A stretch of DNA of 64,000 nucleotides, from assembly GCA_949751835.1 (NCBI GenBank), contig CATKHK010000123.1:1-64000 (forward strand). The letters run 5' to 3'. This DNA comes from Blepharisma japonicum (taxonomy: Eukaryota > Ciliophora > Heterotrichea > Heterotrichida > Blepharismidae). Shown one piece after another: positions 19,807-31,726 of this stretch; positions within the stretch are counted from its first letter, which is position 1; each line of letters begins with the position of its first letter. The notes beneath the pieces are model-generated. The model did no database searches. It worked only from the letters and a program-made list of their open reading frames with translations, and was not told the DNA's origin. Both the position numbers and the translations under genes were made by a program.

Positions 19807-21324
19807 TTATACATGTGCCCATTCCCCAGCTGCATATTGTACTTTCTTTGTTATTGCTTGGTTTTTAAGCTTCAAATAGTCGGAATTTTCTCTCTTTTTC
19901 TTTTCTTCTTCTCCTTTTTGCTTCGTTTTTTCTGCAATTTTTCTTATTTCTTCTAGTCTTAAAAGCTCGGTTATCCTTCTGCTTTCTTCATATTTTTTGC
20001 TTGCTTCTAATTTTTTCATTTTAATCATATCTTTTATGCTTTTTTCTCGTAAAATTTCTCGTCTTTTGCTGGCTTCTTTTTCTAGCTGGAGTTTTTCTTC
20101 TAAGGCTTGTTTTTTAATAGATTCAAGCCTTTCAATTTCTTTTCTAACTTGTATCCTATCATTATCTTCTATTTCTGCTGAATCTTCAATTTCGCATGTA
20201 TTTTCTTCTCCAATTTCATTAGATATTAAATGGGCTTTGAGCCTGAATTCTTTATTTTTTTCGTCAGGGGAGTTTTCGTGAGAGTTGTAGGACTGTGAAA
20301 ATCCTGTAGACGCTTCTGAAAGGGGTTTAAGTGAAGAGGAGCGGTCATATGTTTTTCTTAGTATAGGGGAAGCATCGGAATTTTGGCGTATTGAAGGGAG
20401 TTTTTTGAAGCTTGAGGATGGGCTGAGGCTTGGCTCTATGGTTTCGGAGTATGTTCGTTGATAATCACGAGATGCAGGGGTATAAAATCCTTTTCTAAGA
20501 GAATCTTCGTTATAGGTTCTTGCTTTTGCTGGAGATCCAGGGACTGAAATTAGTGGGCTTGATATACTGGAATTTACGGGGGATAAAGTCAATATTTTGG
20601 ATTTTAGTTTTTCGTTTTCTTTGCGGATTTTTTTAATTTTTTTCTGTGTAATTTCTAAAGCTCTTTCTTTTAATTTCCTATTTTGTTCTTGTAGATCGAT
20701 TATTTTCTGCTGTACTTCATCAACGCTCTCTTTTCTCTTTTTTTCTTGTAAAGCGCTCTTTAAATCTTCGATTTCATTTTGAAGATTTTTTAGCGCCTGC
20801 ATATTGGAAAAAGAGCTTTCTTTATTTTTCATATTATTTTTGCTTTCTAAATGAAAATTTCTTGCATCAGCAGTTTCAACCACAATTTCATCATATTGAG
20901 AGCTTAAAGAATTGTTTTCTTCTTGAGATTTTTTTTCTTCAGAAGCATTTGTGCTATAGAAATTTTGACTTCTAGTTATTTTTGATTCATTAGAAGAGTC
21001 CTGCTTTAAGTTTTGGCTGCTTCGTAACTCTGAGGTCAATTTTCTAATTTCTTCTCGCATCGCCTGATTTTCTGATTTAAAAATCTCAATAAAATTCTCT
21101 GGAATTGTTGAGCTGGCTTCATTTGAGGATATTTCCTGTGGAATTGATTTTAAAGGTTCCTGCTTTTTAATTGATTTTAAGCTTGGGGACATGTTAGAAA
21201 TTTCTTTTCTAGATGATGATCTTGACATTTTACGCTTGATATTTTGAGCTTTTATCTTGAAAAATTTAGGACTGCCGATAGGTTTAGGCAAAACGTTTTT
21301 GTTGATCTCTAAAACTTTTTGCAT
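19807..21324 (-). CDS. Coiled-coil protein, unknown function (505 residues)
   Basis: ATG 21324 (MQKVLEINKNVLPKPIGSPK) is the first ATG of the frame; TAA closes at 19807. The body alternates disordered Ser-rich segments with long coiled coils: residues ~60-110, ~160-245 (LQNEIEDLKSALQEKKRKES, then KIIDLQEQNRKLKERALEIT) and ~385-490 (EAS, ARRE-type charged heptads such as LEKEASKRREILREKSIKD). Between them lies a Ser/Pro/Tyr-rich linker (~255-345). No catalytic motif or membrane segment. The composition suggests a cytoskeletal or ciliary/basal-body structural protein, which is inference only. The end QYAAGEWAHV is short and undistinguished. Confidence 0.7.
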   Translation of the reverse strand: MQKVLEINKNVLPKPIGSPKFFKIKAQNIKRKMSRSSSRKEISNMSPSLKSIKKQEPLKSIPQEISSNEASSTIPENFIEIFKSENQAMREEIRKLTSELRSSQNLKQDSSNESKITRSQNFYSTNASEEKKSQEENNSLSSQYDEIVVETADARNFHLESKNNMKNKESSFSNMQALKNLQNEIEDLKSALQEKKRKESVDEVQQKIIDLQEQNRKLKERALEITQKKIKKIRKENEKLKSKILTLSPVNSSISSPLISVPGSPAKARTYNEDSLRKGFYTPASRDYQRTYSETIEPSLSPSSSFKKLPSIRQNSDASPILRKTYDRSSSLKPLSEASTGFSQSYNSHENSPDEKNKEFRLKAHLISNEIGEENTCEIEDSAEIEDNDRIQVRKEIERLESIKKQALEEKLQLEKEASKRREILREKSIKDMIKMKKLEASKKYEESRRITELLRLEEIRKIAEKTKQKGEEEKKKRENSDYLKLKNQAITKKVQYAAGEWAHV

Positions 21325-22187
21325 TTTTATATTAATGTCAAAAATCACCTGATAGAGAAGAATTATGAAAATTTTTTCACTTTAAAGGGCTTGTATTACT
21401 GAGCATATCGAAAAAATTTTATTTATTTAATATTTTCACTACTAAATATAATATTTCTGTAGAAGCTGTTTTACGAAGAGTGACCGATGCTTAAATATGC
21501 CAGATCTGGGGAATAGCTAGCATCATTAACTTTTTTCCTTCAAATAGCAAATTATTTGCAAGAACTATTGACGATGTCAAATATTAAATATTATAAAAAT
21601 ATGAATTAATTTCTATAGGGCTTTTTCTAAGTTGTTATTTTTGAGAGGAAAACAAGTAATCAAAGAATTTTATCACCCTAAAATTTGCAGAAAATACACA
21701 TAAAATATTAAATTGTTTGCTTATCTAATTGAATTTTGGCTTAAGATTTTGAGACGAGCCAGAAAAATCTAATACAACTGGCACCATATAAATATTTTCG
21801 AATAATCTCATAAATATTTTAAATTACTATAACACTGTAATACTCTAATTTTTCGAAAACGTCCTTATTCTTTAGAGCTAAAATTATGAATTATTTCGAT
21901 CAATATAATATTGCTAAGATGAAAATAGGCCAAATTTATAAGCAAAATTCAATTTTCATTTTTTTAAATAAATTATTTCTATCAAATTTGCATCTCGTTA
22001 TATTTAGATAAATTTAATAAAAATTCAGAAATTTCTATTTCATAAATGAAATAATCTATTTATAGACAAACTAAATAAATCATTAAATAATCTTTCTAAT
22101 TAAATCAAATATCTATATTTAAAAATTTCAACGTTTCAATTTTTTATCTGCTTACTATTTTTTAAATTCAAATTGATTCTTCTGAAT
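21325..22187. other. AT-rich upstream region, no gene seen
   Basis: Separates the divergent coiled-coil and channel genes and presumably contains both promoters. No recognisable regulatory motif. Confidence 0.4.
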
Positions 22188-22277
22188 TTTTTATTTTTGT
22201 CATCAAGATTAAGTGTTTTATTGAAATTATTTTATTTTTGTCATCAAGATTAAATGTTCTATTGAAATTATTTTATT
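22188..22277. repeat. 41-bp tandem duplication upstream of the channel gene
   Basis: The block beginning catcaagattaa occurs at 22201 and again at 22242 with two substitutions, followed both times by attgaaattattttatt. It lies 25-110 bases before the channel start codon. Confidence 0.85.
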
Positions 22278-22301
22278 CAATTTTAGAAACCGTCTAATAA
22301 A

Positions 22302-25300
22302 ATGAAGGAAGACAATAACAATCAAAAGCCGCTGATCGACCTCATACCAGGAGGGTATGCTACTAACGGCCTTCAGTTTGGAGCTAACAAACTGCTAAAA
22401 GTAGCTGTTCTTGATGGCAGCAATACAGAAAGAAGTGAAAGTCCAGACACGAATTCAGACCTATATAAATTTTTAAGCTCTATAGAGCTAAACCATTTAT
22501 CTGTTGCGAGAAAAATCGGCTTGAATCCTGATTTCATTAAAGCTCACCCTGATTTGCTGAATTCTGGAGAGCCAGTTCGCATTGCGATAGAAAAAGGTCA
22601 TATTGAGTTTACAAATGAACTATTAGGAGTCGGCTATTCTTGCAAGCCTGGAATTTTAATCAGAGCTATTAGAGAAAACAACGATAAAGCAATAAAACAC
22701 ATCCTGCAAGGCAAATTTTATGACGAGTCCTGAAACGAGCTAAACATATGATACCTTATTTACAGAGGATTCACAAGCCACGCTGAAACGCTTTACTATC
22801 AAACCCCTCTGAAAAGCGCATTTACATGCGACAATGATATCAAAATTTTGCTAAAGGACCAAAGACTCCTCACTTTTGGTATAAAAACCGCTTTAAATGA
22901 AGGAATTGATGATATCGCCTCCTCAATGCTGACCCAAAACCCAAATGCCCTAACCCCTGATATGGTTGAGCTCGCGCTCGACAAGCACAATTTGGATTTT
23001 TTAAGAAAAATTTGGACTGGTGACATCAGGATTCGAAAAAATGGCCTATCCAAAAAAAGGCTTAAATCCTCAGATTTATGAAAAGTTTTAGATGCAGCCT
23101 CACAAGAAGATAAAGAAACTCTTGCCGAAAAATTAGAAATTTCTTTTATTATTAACTATTTATTAGAAAGAAAACTGATTAATGAAGTCAGAAAAGTTAT
23201 GACTTGGCCTGGGGCCGCTGATGAGCCTGGGGTGTTTGAAGTTTTTATCCAGCATGAAGAACAAGAACTCGCCAAAGAAATTTTGGAAAAAAGAGAAAGT
23301 CAAATCACCATAGAAGAATTTGAATTTTGTTTAGATAAACAGCAGCTTTGGCTTGCTATTGACATGCTTAAAGGAAAATCAGCTTTATCGGCATTGAAAA
23401 ACTATAAAATTCAGAAAAAAATACTGAAATGGCTGGCTGATGGGCGATACTGCTACTGCGCAATGGAAATGCTATCTCATATCCCTGCAGACTGCTGGCG
23501 TTTTGAGCTGACCCGAAAGCTTACAATGACCGTCAACACTTTTATCAAAAAAACTGACGAAATCATCAAATGCCACCGCCCTCTGCTATTTTTAGTACTC
23601 TTAGCAGAATTTTTGAATAAAATCGCCCCAAAAAATATTTACTATACCCACGTCTGTACAAAAACCTCCAATTTATTGCTTACTTTAGCTAAACAAATAG
23701 AGGATAATATTTTTGAAGAAGAAGAGCTCAGGTACAGGATGTGCCAGCTCGACTCCCATGGCAGAATGCTTATAGTGATTATTGCAGAAAATCGGTTTTA
23801 TTCCTTATTAGAAAATAATGATATAGGCAGCATTATTTCTAAGCTTTGGGTAGGGTCGAGAAAGCACCAAGGACTGCTCAAAGCTTCTACTCTTTATAGG
23901 TCATATAACGCCCCTGCGTCTACAGAAGAAAGAGTAGCACTATTTGGCACAATGGACCGAAATAAGCCTTATTTATTCCAATATTCCCAGCTTATTGACA
24001 GCTGTAGCCTTCGATTTCTAGGCCAAGCAGCCTCTACTATCCTTTTAGTCATTTTTTATACAGCAATGATCCATTCTGCTACTCTTGCTGGAGAAATGGA
24101 CGATGTGACTGCAGATTACACTGCAATGGTCTTTTTGCGGCTTTCTCAAGTGTGGATTATCGGGATTATTATAGAAAGGCTGTTACATTTTCTATACGGA
24201 ATCAAAACCAATCGTGGCATTTTATGGGATTATTGGGTTTTATTGGATTTTATAGTATTTCTTATGATGATTTTTATTATGGCCTCAATCAACAAAAAAT
24301 ATGTTGGGGAAGGAAAATTAATTTATTGAACAACATCAGTGAAATTTAATTCTTATATGCACAGTATACAGCTGTTTTTAATATGGCTAAGGCTATTAGG
24401 GATTGGCGATACCAGCAAAACTTATGGGCCGATGCTTAGAATTATTATGCTTATGATAAAAATATTGCTGAGATTTGCATTTATTTTTGGGTGCTATTTT
24501 TTCTTAGGAGCATCTCTTTTTACGTCTTTATTTTCAAAATATACAAATGCGGGGCAATTTTCGACATTTGGGAATTCGTTTAAGAAAATGTATCTTTCGA
24601 TGTATGGGGTTTATGATATGACAATTTTTACTGAGTATCAAGCTTTCGGGGCTGTTATTTATGAAATTTATGTGATTATTTCTGCTATGCTACTGTATAA
24701 TTTGGCGACGGCTTTTCTTTATAATATTTATTATAACGAGATGGGGATAGCAGAGAGTGAGCATAGATGTGTGCTTATTTTGGAGTATAATAAGTGGAGC
24801 TGGAATGATAAATATGGGTTAATGATATTGCTTCCGACACCTTTTTCGGCGATTTCTGCATGTCTTTCTCCATTTTTATTGGTTTCGAAAAGACCACAAT
24901 ATTGAAATTCAATGTTTTCTAAGATATTTTATGTGATTTATGTTATACCTCAATTTATAGTTTTCGCTATAATCACGCTCATTCTTGTTCCTTTTGTATA
25001 TATAGGAACTATCGAGCCTTTTGCAAGGCGCGGCAACAAGAAAAAACCAGTCCTAAACATCCTTGAAAAACCTTCTCAAGACCACACAGATGAAAGCTCA
25101 AGTGATGACGACCCTGATTTTGACGAAAAAGTAGTGGTCTACAAAGGGTTTTCCTTTAGACGAGCTTTTGTCTGGCTTTTAATTGGCCCCATTATAGTCA
25201 TAGTCTCTTATCTCCGAGACCTTTTAGAATTTTGGACCCTCATTTATAAAGATTACCAAGATCTCGAAGAAGAAACCGAGATCAGCAAATTCCAGGCCAT

Positions 25301-25874
25301 TGTAAACGAAAAATTAATGAAGGATTTACATGTAGTTTTATCAAAAATCCAGGTGACCCACATATCAGTTGACGAATTTTTAAACGAATTTGTGGAAGAA
25401 GACAATAAAACTTTAAATCCTGTCGTATTAGAAAATACAGCAGCTATGACAGAAAGGCATAGGCTGCTAGGGGAGTACTTTAAGCAGCTCCCAAATTCTC
25501 AGAAAAAAGGAATTATTAGTGTATCTTTAATAAAAGATTTGCTTCCTCAGCAATCATATTATTCAGCAAGCTATATAGATAGGGCAAGACATATATCTGT
25601 ATATACAATAGCGAAAGCTGCGAAAGAGTTTCGGGTTGTAACTGGGACTATTAATATTAAAGGAGCATTAGTGCCGAAACAACTTATAACTGGGGAAACT
25701 CCTCAGATAAAAAGACTTGATGCTTCTGCTAAAAAGGCCAAGCTGAGGGTTGACTTGGTTATTAGTGATTTTGAAGATATTTCGAGACTTATGAGCGAGC
25801 ATACGAAGCATTTTGAACAAGAGTGGATTAATTCTCAAAGATCGGCAACTGCAACTATGCGTGAAAGTAAATAA
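22302..25874 (+). CDS. TRP-like cation channel with N-terminal ankyrin-like region
   Basis: One intronless frame of 1,190 residues from ATG 22302 to TAA 25872-25874, with Trp from TGA at 22731, 22749, 23079, 24327 and 24903. Residues ~60-330 are helical repeats resembling degenerate ankyrins (PVRIAIEKGHIEFTNELLGV). Residues ~565-880 hold about six membrane segments: LGQAASTILLVIFYTAMIHS, the pair around DYWVLLDFIVFLMMIFIMAS, then LRIIMLMIKILLRFAFIFGC, FFLGASLFTSLF and a pore-like loop before VIYEIYVIISAMLLYNLATA. One more hydrophobic pair follows at ~870-905 (FAIITLILVPFVYIG), with a long cytosolic tail to 1190. This is the layout of TRP/polycystin-type channels gating Ca2+ or Na+ in plasma or ciliary membranes. 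The exact subfamily is not assignable. A partial relic of the C-terminal third is at 15610. Confidence 0.82.
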
Positions 25875-25994
25875 TGTTTTATTTTTATGAAAATTAATAA
25901 CCATGAGATAAGGCTAAAAAATTAATTGATCAGAAATTGATGACTTGTGTTATGATTATGCATTATAGTTTATTAGATTTTTATAATTGCTGCA

Positions 25995-26475
25995 TATTAT
26001 TTAATGAAAAAATTCTAAAAAGATTCAGAAATCACAGGTGAATACGATAAATCAACCAAAAAGAAAAGAATTTATTTTTCTTCAGGTAAGAGACTGGGCA
26101 AAGAGCACACTTCTATCTTTTTTTGTCAAAAAATGACAATAACCAATATACTAGAAGCCAATCAAGAAAAATCAAAACCTCCTGAAGAAAAGTAAAACTC
26201 CAACGATCCAATTTTCTAGAAAATCTAAGATCTTAGAAACCCTTGATAATGAATAAAAGTCTCATAATGACATTGAAAACATCAATTCCTCTTTCTCATA
26301 ATTTTAGGGAAAAGATTGAATAAATTTAAATAACAGTTAAGCGATAAGACACAATTCCGAATATCGAGCTCAATAAATATTCTTCCAGGTCGAAATTATC
26401 ACTATTGATAGAAGACAACGAAACAAAATTATATCAAGAAGGATATATAGGGACGATAGGAAAATACTAGAACGC
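25995..26475 (+). pseudogene. Decayed copy of the basic-protein gene at 15048-15563
   Basis: Successive blocks correspond to the 15048 gene read on its coding strand: the equivalents of FSSCRRRGKEHAP (ttttcttcaggtaagagactgggcaaagagcac), ILETKPI, KPLEEK, DNDKSLI (gataatgaataaaagtctcata), PLSHNFGE and the basic tail ending aaaatactagaacgctag. Frameshifts and stops occur throughout. It follows the channel stop codon by ~120 bases, on the same strand. Confidence 0.8.
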
Positions 26476-26879
26476 TAGAATATTTTTAAAAGTTTGGTTT
26501 CTCTTAATTTTACTAGCACCTAATCTGAAACAAGAATTATTCAAAATTAAATATTTGATTTTCATATAACTCAAGTATCCATTATTTATTTAGGTTTTCT
26601 TATAAAAGTTACTAATAATACGCAGATGCTTTGTTACGGCTTGAGAGTATTTCAGTTAATTGGTTTTCTTAAATTTTCTTCATTAGATTTATGTTATTTA
26701 TCATTTATAAAGCCTCAAAAAATGCATAATTATGCAAAATTTATTATATTTAAAATTTTTTAAAATCTTTTCTCATTTTTTATTTTTATCAAGTATCCAA
26801 ATTTTTTAATTGTATAAAAGATCATAAGCAATTAAAATCTCTAAATTAAATTTAAATTTCGCAACATTATGCTGTTCTT
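26476..26879. other. AT-rich spacer before the kinase array, nothing seen
   Basis: No frame or repeat of note. Confidence 0.4.
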
Positions 26880-28013
26880 TTATTGTTTTAGGGCTAAAAG
26901 TGAAGATTCATTATTTTTGATCCATGGATGATTCAATGCATCTGCAGCTGTAATTCTTGTCTTATAATCGTATTTAAGCATTTTACTAAGCAAATCTATG
27001 AGTTCACTTGAAGTAAAGTCTCAGTCACTCCCTTCAAAGTTGATCACTCTTTTGTACTCTTCTTTTAGATCTGTCACATTTTTCCCTTTAAATGGAAGTT
27101 TCCCTTGGACGATAGTGTATAAAATAACTCCTAGACTCCAAATATCGCTAGCAAGCTCATTATAATTTCCCTTTAGAATTTCAGGAGCCATATAACACGT
27201 CTAAATAAAACTTACCACTTTATTAGCTCTCACATTTTGTTTTATTTCTCAAGGATAAGCAAAGCCTAAGAGTTTAATAACATTTCCTTCTTTGGTATTT
27301 ATATTAATTTTCCCAAAATTTATCCCCAAGTGAGGAATCCCGTTTTGATGGCAATAATTTAGACCACTTAAAATTTCTCGCATTATTGAACTCGCTTGAG
27401 AGTATCCAATATTTTCATGATGTACTTTTTCGGCCAGGCTGAGCCCAGACAAATATTCATATACTAAAAAAAAGCTTTCTCCTAATTCATAAACATCATA
27501 GAGTTTAACAACATTTGGGTGGTCCTAAATTAAATTTACAATGGTTTGAAACTTTTGAATTTCCTTAATAAATTCATCATAAACTGCTTCAAATATGGCT
27601 GATTTTTTGACTTCTTTAATGATTTTTTTTACCCTGGTTCTTTTATCACTGACTAAGGAAATGCTATCAGTATAATCGAGTAGCCGTTTTTTTATTGTCA
27701 AAAAATGCTCTCTTAAAGGAGTCTTTAAAAATTTCTTAAAAAACTGTTTGTTTTGGCTCCTAGAAAAATTTTGCGGACTTGGATTAGCTGATTGAGTTTT
27801 TTGAGTTTTGGGGTTGCGTGGTTTTCTATCAATTGACGTAAAACCTCTCGAGCGTCTTCGTATTGGTAGATTAGTCATAGTTTTGCTTCTCTTATTTATA
27901 GGAGCTGATTTAAATTCTTTCTCATCATCGATTTCTTCTCTCAAAGATTCTGTAGTTGTAAAATTTTGTTCTTTTTCAATAGAATCATTCTCGTTTGAAG
28001 AGCAACAGCCCAT
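26880..28013 (-). CDS. CDPK-like pseudokinase 1, lacking EF-hands
   Basis: Three exons (28013-27540, 27524-27216, 27200-26880) separated by 15-nt introns (gtaaatttaatttag at 27539-27525; gtaagttttatttag at 27215-27201) give 367 residues. The N-terminus [10 protein letters not shown] carries a myristoylation glycine and palmitoylatable cysteines. The kinase region keeps the Lys of the VAIK position (IIKEVKK), the helix-C Glu (EIQKFQ), MAPEIL and [19 protein letters not shown] reads HLGINFGK and DFG reads GFA, so no phosphotransfer is expected. Unlike the other ten, it stops at TAA 26880-26882 shortly after the final kinase helix ([17 protein letters not shown]). The whole calcium-sensor half is missing, without a trace downstream. 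It is the outermost, left-end copy. Confidence 0.82.
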
Positions 28014-30066
28014 TTATTATTTGATTTAAAAGAGCTTTTAAAATCTAAAAATAAAAAAAATGCATCAAAAAATTTGTGTGATTAGTGTAAAAATTTCGTA
28101 ATCGTTAAGAATAATTTTAATAGCTCAGATCTGGCTATAATTTATTTAATACCTTTTGGCAAATATTTAATAAATGGAGACTTATCGGGAAGATAATTTT
28201 AAAGACTTCTATTAGGGAAACAAATAAATAATATAAGAAAAATATGAGAAACAACTAGCCAAGTGTATTTTTAAGTAAACGTATGATAACATAAACGATT
28301 AACAGATAGCAAAAGTAATAAATATTTGATAAGTTTTAGATAATGTAACTTGATTATTTCAAAGATATTTTGCTTTAAAGTTTTAAAAATTTAAATAAAT
28401 AATTTTTTTTTATACTAAATAAAAACAAATAATTTATAAATCATTATCAATTATGTAATCATTTCAATATGACTTGAAAACTGTCTACATTAAATACGGT
28501 ATTTCTATTAATAAATTGATTTTTATAAAAATCAAATTTTCTAAATTTCATTTTAAATGAATTTCTTTATGAAAATTTCGAATAATATATTTTATAGGCT
28601 TTGACTTAAATAAGAAAAATTAATTTAGCTCTTTAAAATAAGATTTTCCGGATATATAGGATCTGATCTCAACCGACAGAAATATTTAAAGATTTTTATT
28701 GTGAATCACTTCATCAAAACTTTAAACATTTTTTCAGATTTTCTAATATTTCAACCAGAACTAGCCACTTTGAATTTTTAATACCAATATCAGAGCTTTT
28801 AAATTTTTATTAAGCGCAATTTAATTCTTAGCGTCAAAAAATTGTTTTTCCTTAAAGAAAGAAATTTGGAAGCTCTTTTTTCCCTATTATTTCATCTTTA
28901 TCAGTATCTAATGCTTTATACGGTAAAATAGTTGACAATTGCGGTTAGGGCTGAAAGAAAAGCTTTGCAAGAAATTTTATTTCCTTCAATTAAGTTTTTA
29001 AAGTTCGCAATTTTTTTAAAGATAAATTGTTTTTTATATAAAATGCTTTGCCAAAAGCAGTCAGTCCCTTCATTATTAATCTTTTTAAGCAAGTTTCGAT
29101 TAAGGTTCTCATAAACCAAAAACCAACTTTGCCGAAACGTAAATACATGCAATTTTATTAAATTTTGGCTGTCCAAATTACCTTGCAAGCTGGGAATTAC
29201 TGATTTTCTACCCAGTTTTATTTTTCTGTAACTAAATATATTTCCTATTCATTGATCAATTTTTGAACTGTTTTGAATTTATTGAAATATATGAATATTA
29301 GAAAAGAGCCATTATAAAAAAAATAGAAAATGCATTTTAATTGCGGAGATATTTATTGTTGCAATATCTGATAAAAGGCTTTACAATTGAATGAGTGATT
29401 TTGCATAAATATATATAGGAAGTATGAAAGCTTTAATATCAATTTTGGAGAGGTTTAGAATTTTTGTAGGTAGTTCTGTCCGATATCAATTTTTATAACT
29501 AAATATGATTATTATATCAAAAAACTATTAATTTAGATGGATATGAGCCATATTACTTAAATTTTCTTATGCAATATGATGCCTTTTCAATTAGATATTG
29601 TAATTTCTCGAATTTTTTAACCTTATTTAAGAATTTTGACTGTTTAGTTCTAGATATAAAATTCTTTAATAAAAATATTTCTTATCATAGTTTAAAAATC
29701 TCAAAAAAAGCTTGAAATTAAATATTCTATTTTTCTTAACTAATTGATATTTTTTAAGGCTAAAAGATATCATGTTTATGCTTAGTTTTATATAGAGCTT
29801 TGTTAAAAAAACTAAAAAGGGAAATTCTCTTACATTCAAATAATTTTTGGCATATTCCATCAAGTAAAAATAATCAATTTGGAATTAATTAGTAATAAAA
29901 TGTATTTAACAACAATTTCTTTATAATCTGCACCTAAGCTGAAGAAGAGTATAAACTTTCAAACTATTTTAGGATTCATAAAAAAACTTTTTAACATTAT
30001 CTAGAAAAGCTTTTCAAGTTAATGTTCTTATTATTCCAAAAAATATAAAACAGATTATTTAAGCTT
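28014..30066. other. 2-kb AT-rich gap; possibly a lost EF-hand region or decayed sequence
   Basis: A minus frame open from about 29270 to 28916 (for example FRQSWFLVYENLNRNLLKK) has no ATG and no known motif. Another at 29863-29666 is A/T-driven. I see no kinase or EF-hand remnants. The rest is featureless. Confidence 0.35.
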
Positions 30067-31726
30067 CTATACATGTCTGTCAGAATTAATTTTTTCACCA
30101 AATAAAAATATTTTGAGTTCTTCAAACGAAATTGTACCTGATTGGTCAGCATCCACTATTCCAAAGAACTGAGCCCATTCTTTAGTTCTTATTCCTTTAA
30201 TGCTTGCCTTTAGCTCTTTAAGACTTAACTGCCCATCTCCACTTTTATCACACAACTTAAAAGCTTTTTCGAATTTTTTCATGTTTTCATCAGTATTTCA
30301 ATCTGTGCAAGCAGTCACAAATTCTGAGAACTCTATATAACCTTTTTTCATCAAGTCAGCACTAGCTAAAATCTTCCTTAGCTTCTTTTGGACTTTAATG
30401 TCTAAATTTTTAGTTTCGTTTAAGATTTCTTCTTTTGTAAGTTGCCCATCTTTATTAGTATCCAAACTTTTAAAAATTTCAATAAACTGACGACTGTCAT
30501 TTTGGTCTGCAAGGTTGACTTTGAAAAACGAAAAAAGCGCTCTTGCAATTTTGTCTTTACAAGTAAAATCTGCGAGGCGATTGATTGCTCCATTATTATC
30601 TGGAGTTGATAGCAAAGATTGATTATTTTTGAGTCATGGGTGCTCAAGTGCATCTTGAACTGTAATCCTTTTATTGCAATCAATTTCAAGCATTTTGCTA
30701 AGAATATCTTTAAATTCCGCGGAGGTAAAAATCCAATTATGCTCATCAAAACTTATCGCTTTTTGATATTCCATGCTAAGATCCATCAAATTTTTTCCTC
30801 TAAACGGAGGCTTCCTTTGAATAATTGAATATAGCAATACCCCAGCACTCCAAACATCAGCAAGTGGATTATAGTCTCCACGGAGTACTTCAGGAGAAAA
30901 GTAACATGTCTATATAAACTTTACCACTTCATTTAGTTTAATTAGATCTTCTATTTCCCAAGGATAAGTAAAGCTCACAAGTTTGCAATTAATTTTCCCC
31001 TCTTTTGAATCTATAATAGCATGTGAAAGATTTATCCCTAAATGAGTTACCCTATTCCTATGGCAATAATTTAAGCCGCTTAAAATATCTCGAATTATTG
31101 TGCATGCCAAAGAAGAACTGATAATTTCATCATCAAGCTTCTCAAGTAGATTCATACCAGAGACATACTCATAAACTAAATGCCAACCCTTTACTGACTC
31201 ATAAACCTCATAAAGTTTGACAATATTTGGGTGATCCTATATTTATTCTTACAAGGCATTGAAATTTTTGTACTTCAAGAATAAAATTTTCTTGTACTTC
31301 CATAGGAACTGATGACTTTTTAACCTCTTTGACAACTCTTTTTAGACCTGTCCTTTGATCGCTAACTAGAGAAGTGTCTCCAGAAAATCCATAATGCAGC
31401 TTTCTGATGGTTGTGTATTTTTCTCTTATTGGAGTTTTTATAAATTCATGCGAAAATCCTTTATTTTGACCGAATGGACTTCTTGGGGAGTTAATGGGTG
31501 ACGCGCTTGTTGATAATGATTTTAGCCTTGAAGTTCCTGGAGATGATCCAGTGGAAGAAAAGCTTCATCGACGATTTCTAGACGGTTGTGGAGAGCTACC
31601 AAGCCTTTTTCTAGATTTTTCTGGAGCTACAATTTTATATTCAATCTCAGATTTCAAAGATTTTGTCGTAGATTCCTGCTGACCATTTTCACTGGTAGGA
31701 TCTGGCCTATCTGAACAGCAACCCAT
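30067..31726 (-). CDS. CDPK-like EF-hand pseudokinase 2
   Basis: Exons 31726-31253, 31236-30925 and 30909-30067, with a 16-nt intron (gtaagaataaatatag) and a 15-nt intron (gtaaagtttatatag), both phase 0, give 542 residues; TGA supplies several Trp. Layout: MGCCSDRPDP acylation signal; disordered basic linker to ~115; kinase-like domain ~115-355; four EF-hand loops at ~412-423 (DTNKDGQLTKEE), ~447-458 (degenerate, DLMKKGYIEFSE), ~483-494 (DKSGDGQLSLKE) and ~515-526 (DADQSGTISFEE). Catalytic motifs are lost: HRD..N is HLG with His in place of Asn (223-230), DFG is SFT (246-248), and the Gly-rich loop is reduced to YGFSGD. The Lys (VVKEVKK), helix-C Glu and SPE/APE motif remain. In active CDPKs, Ca2+ binding to the EF lobes releases an autoinhibited kinase; here the likely output is Ca2+-dependent binding. 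Confidence 0.85.

Noticed and set aside
21325-21348. GTG start extending the coiled-coil protein by eight residues
   Set aside because: ATG 21324 is available; the extension begins only at GTG.
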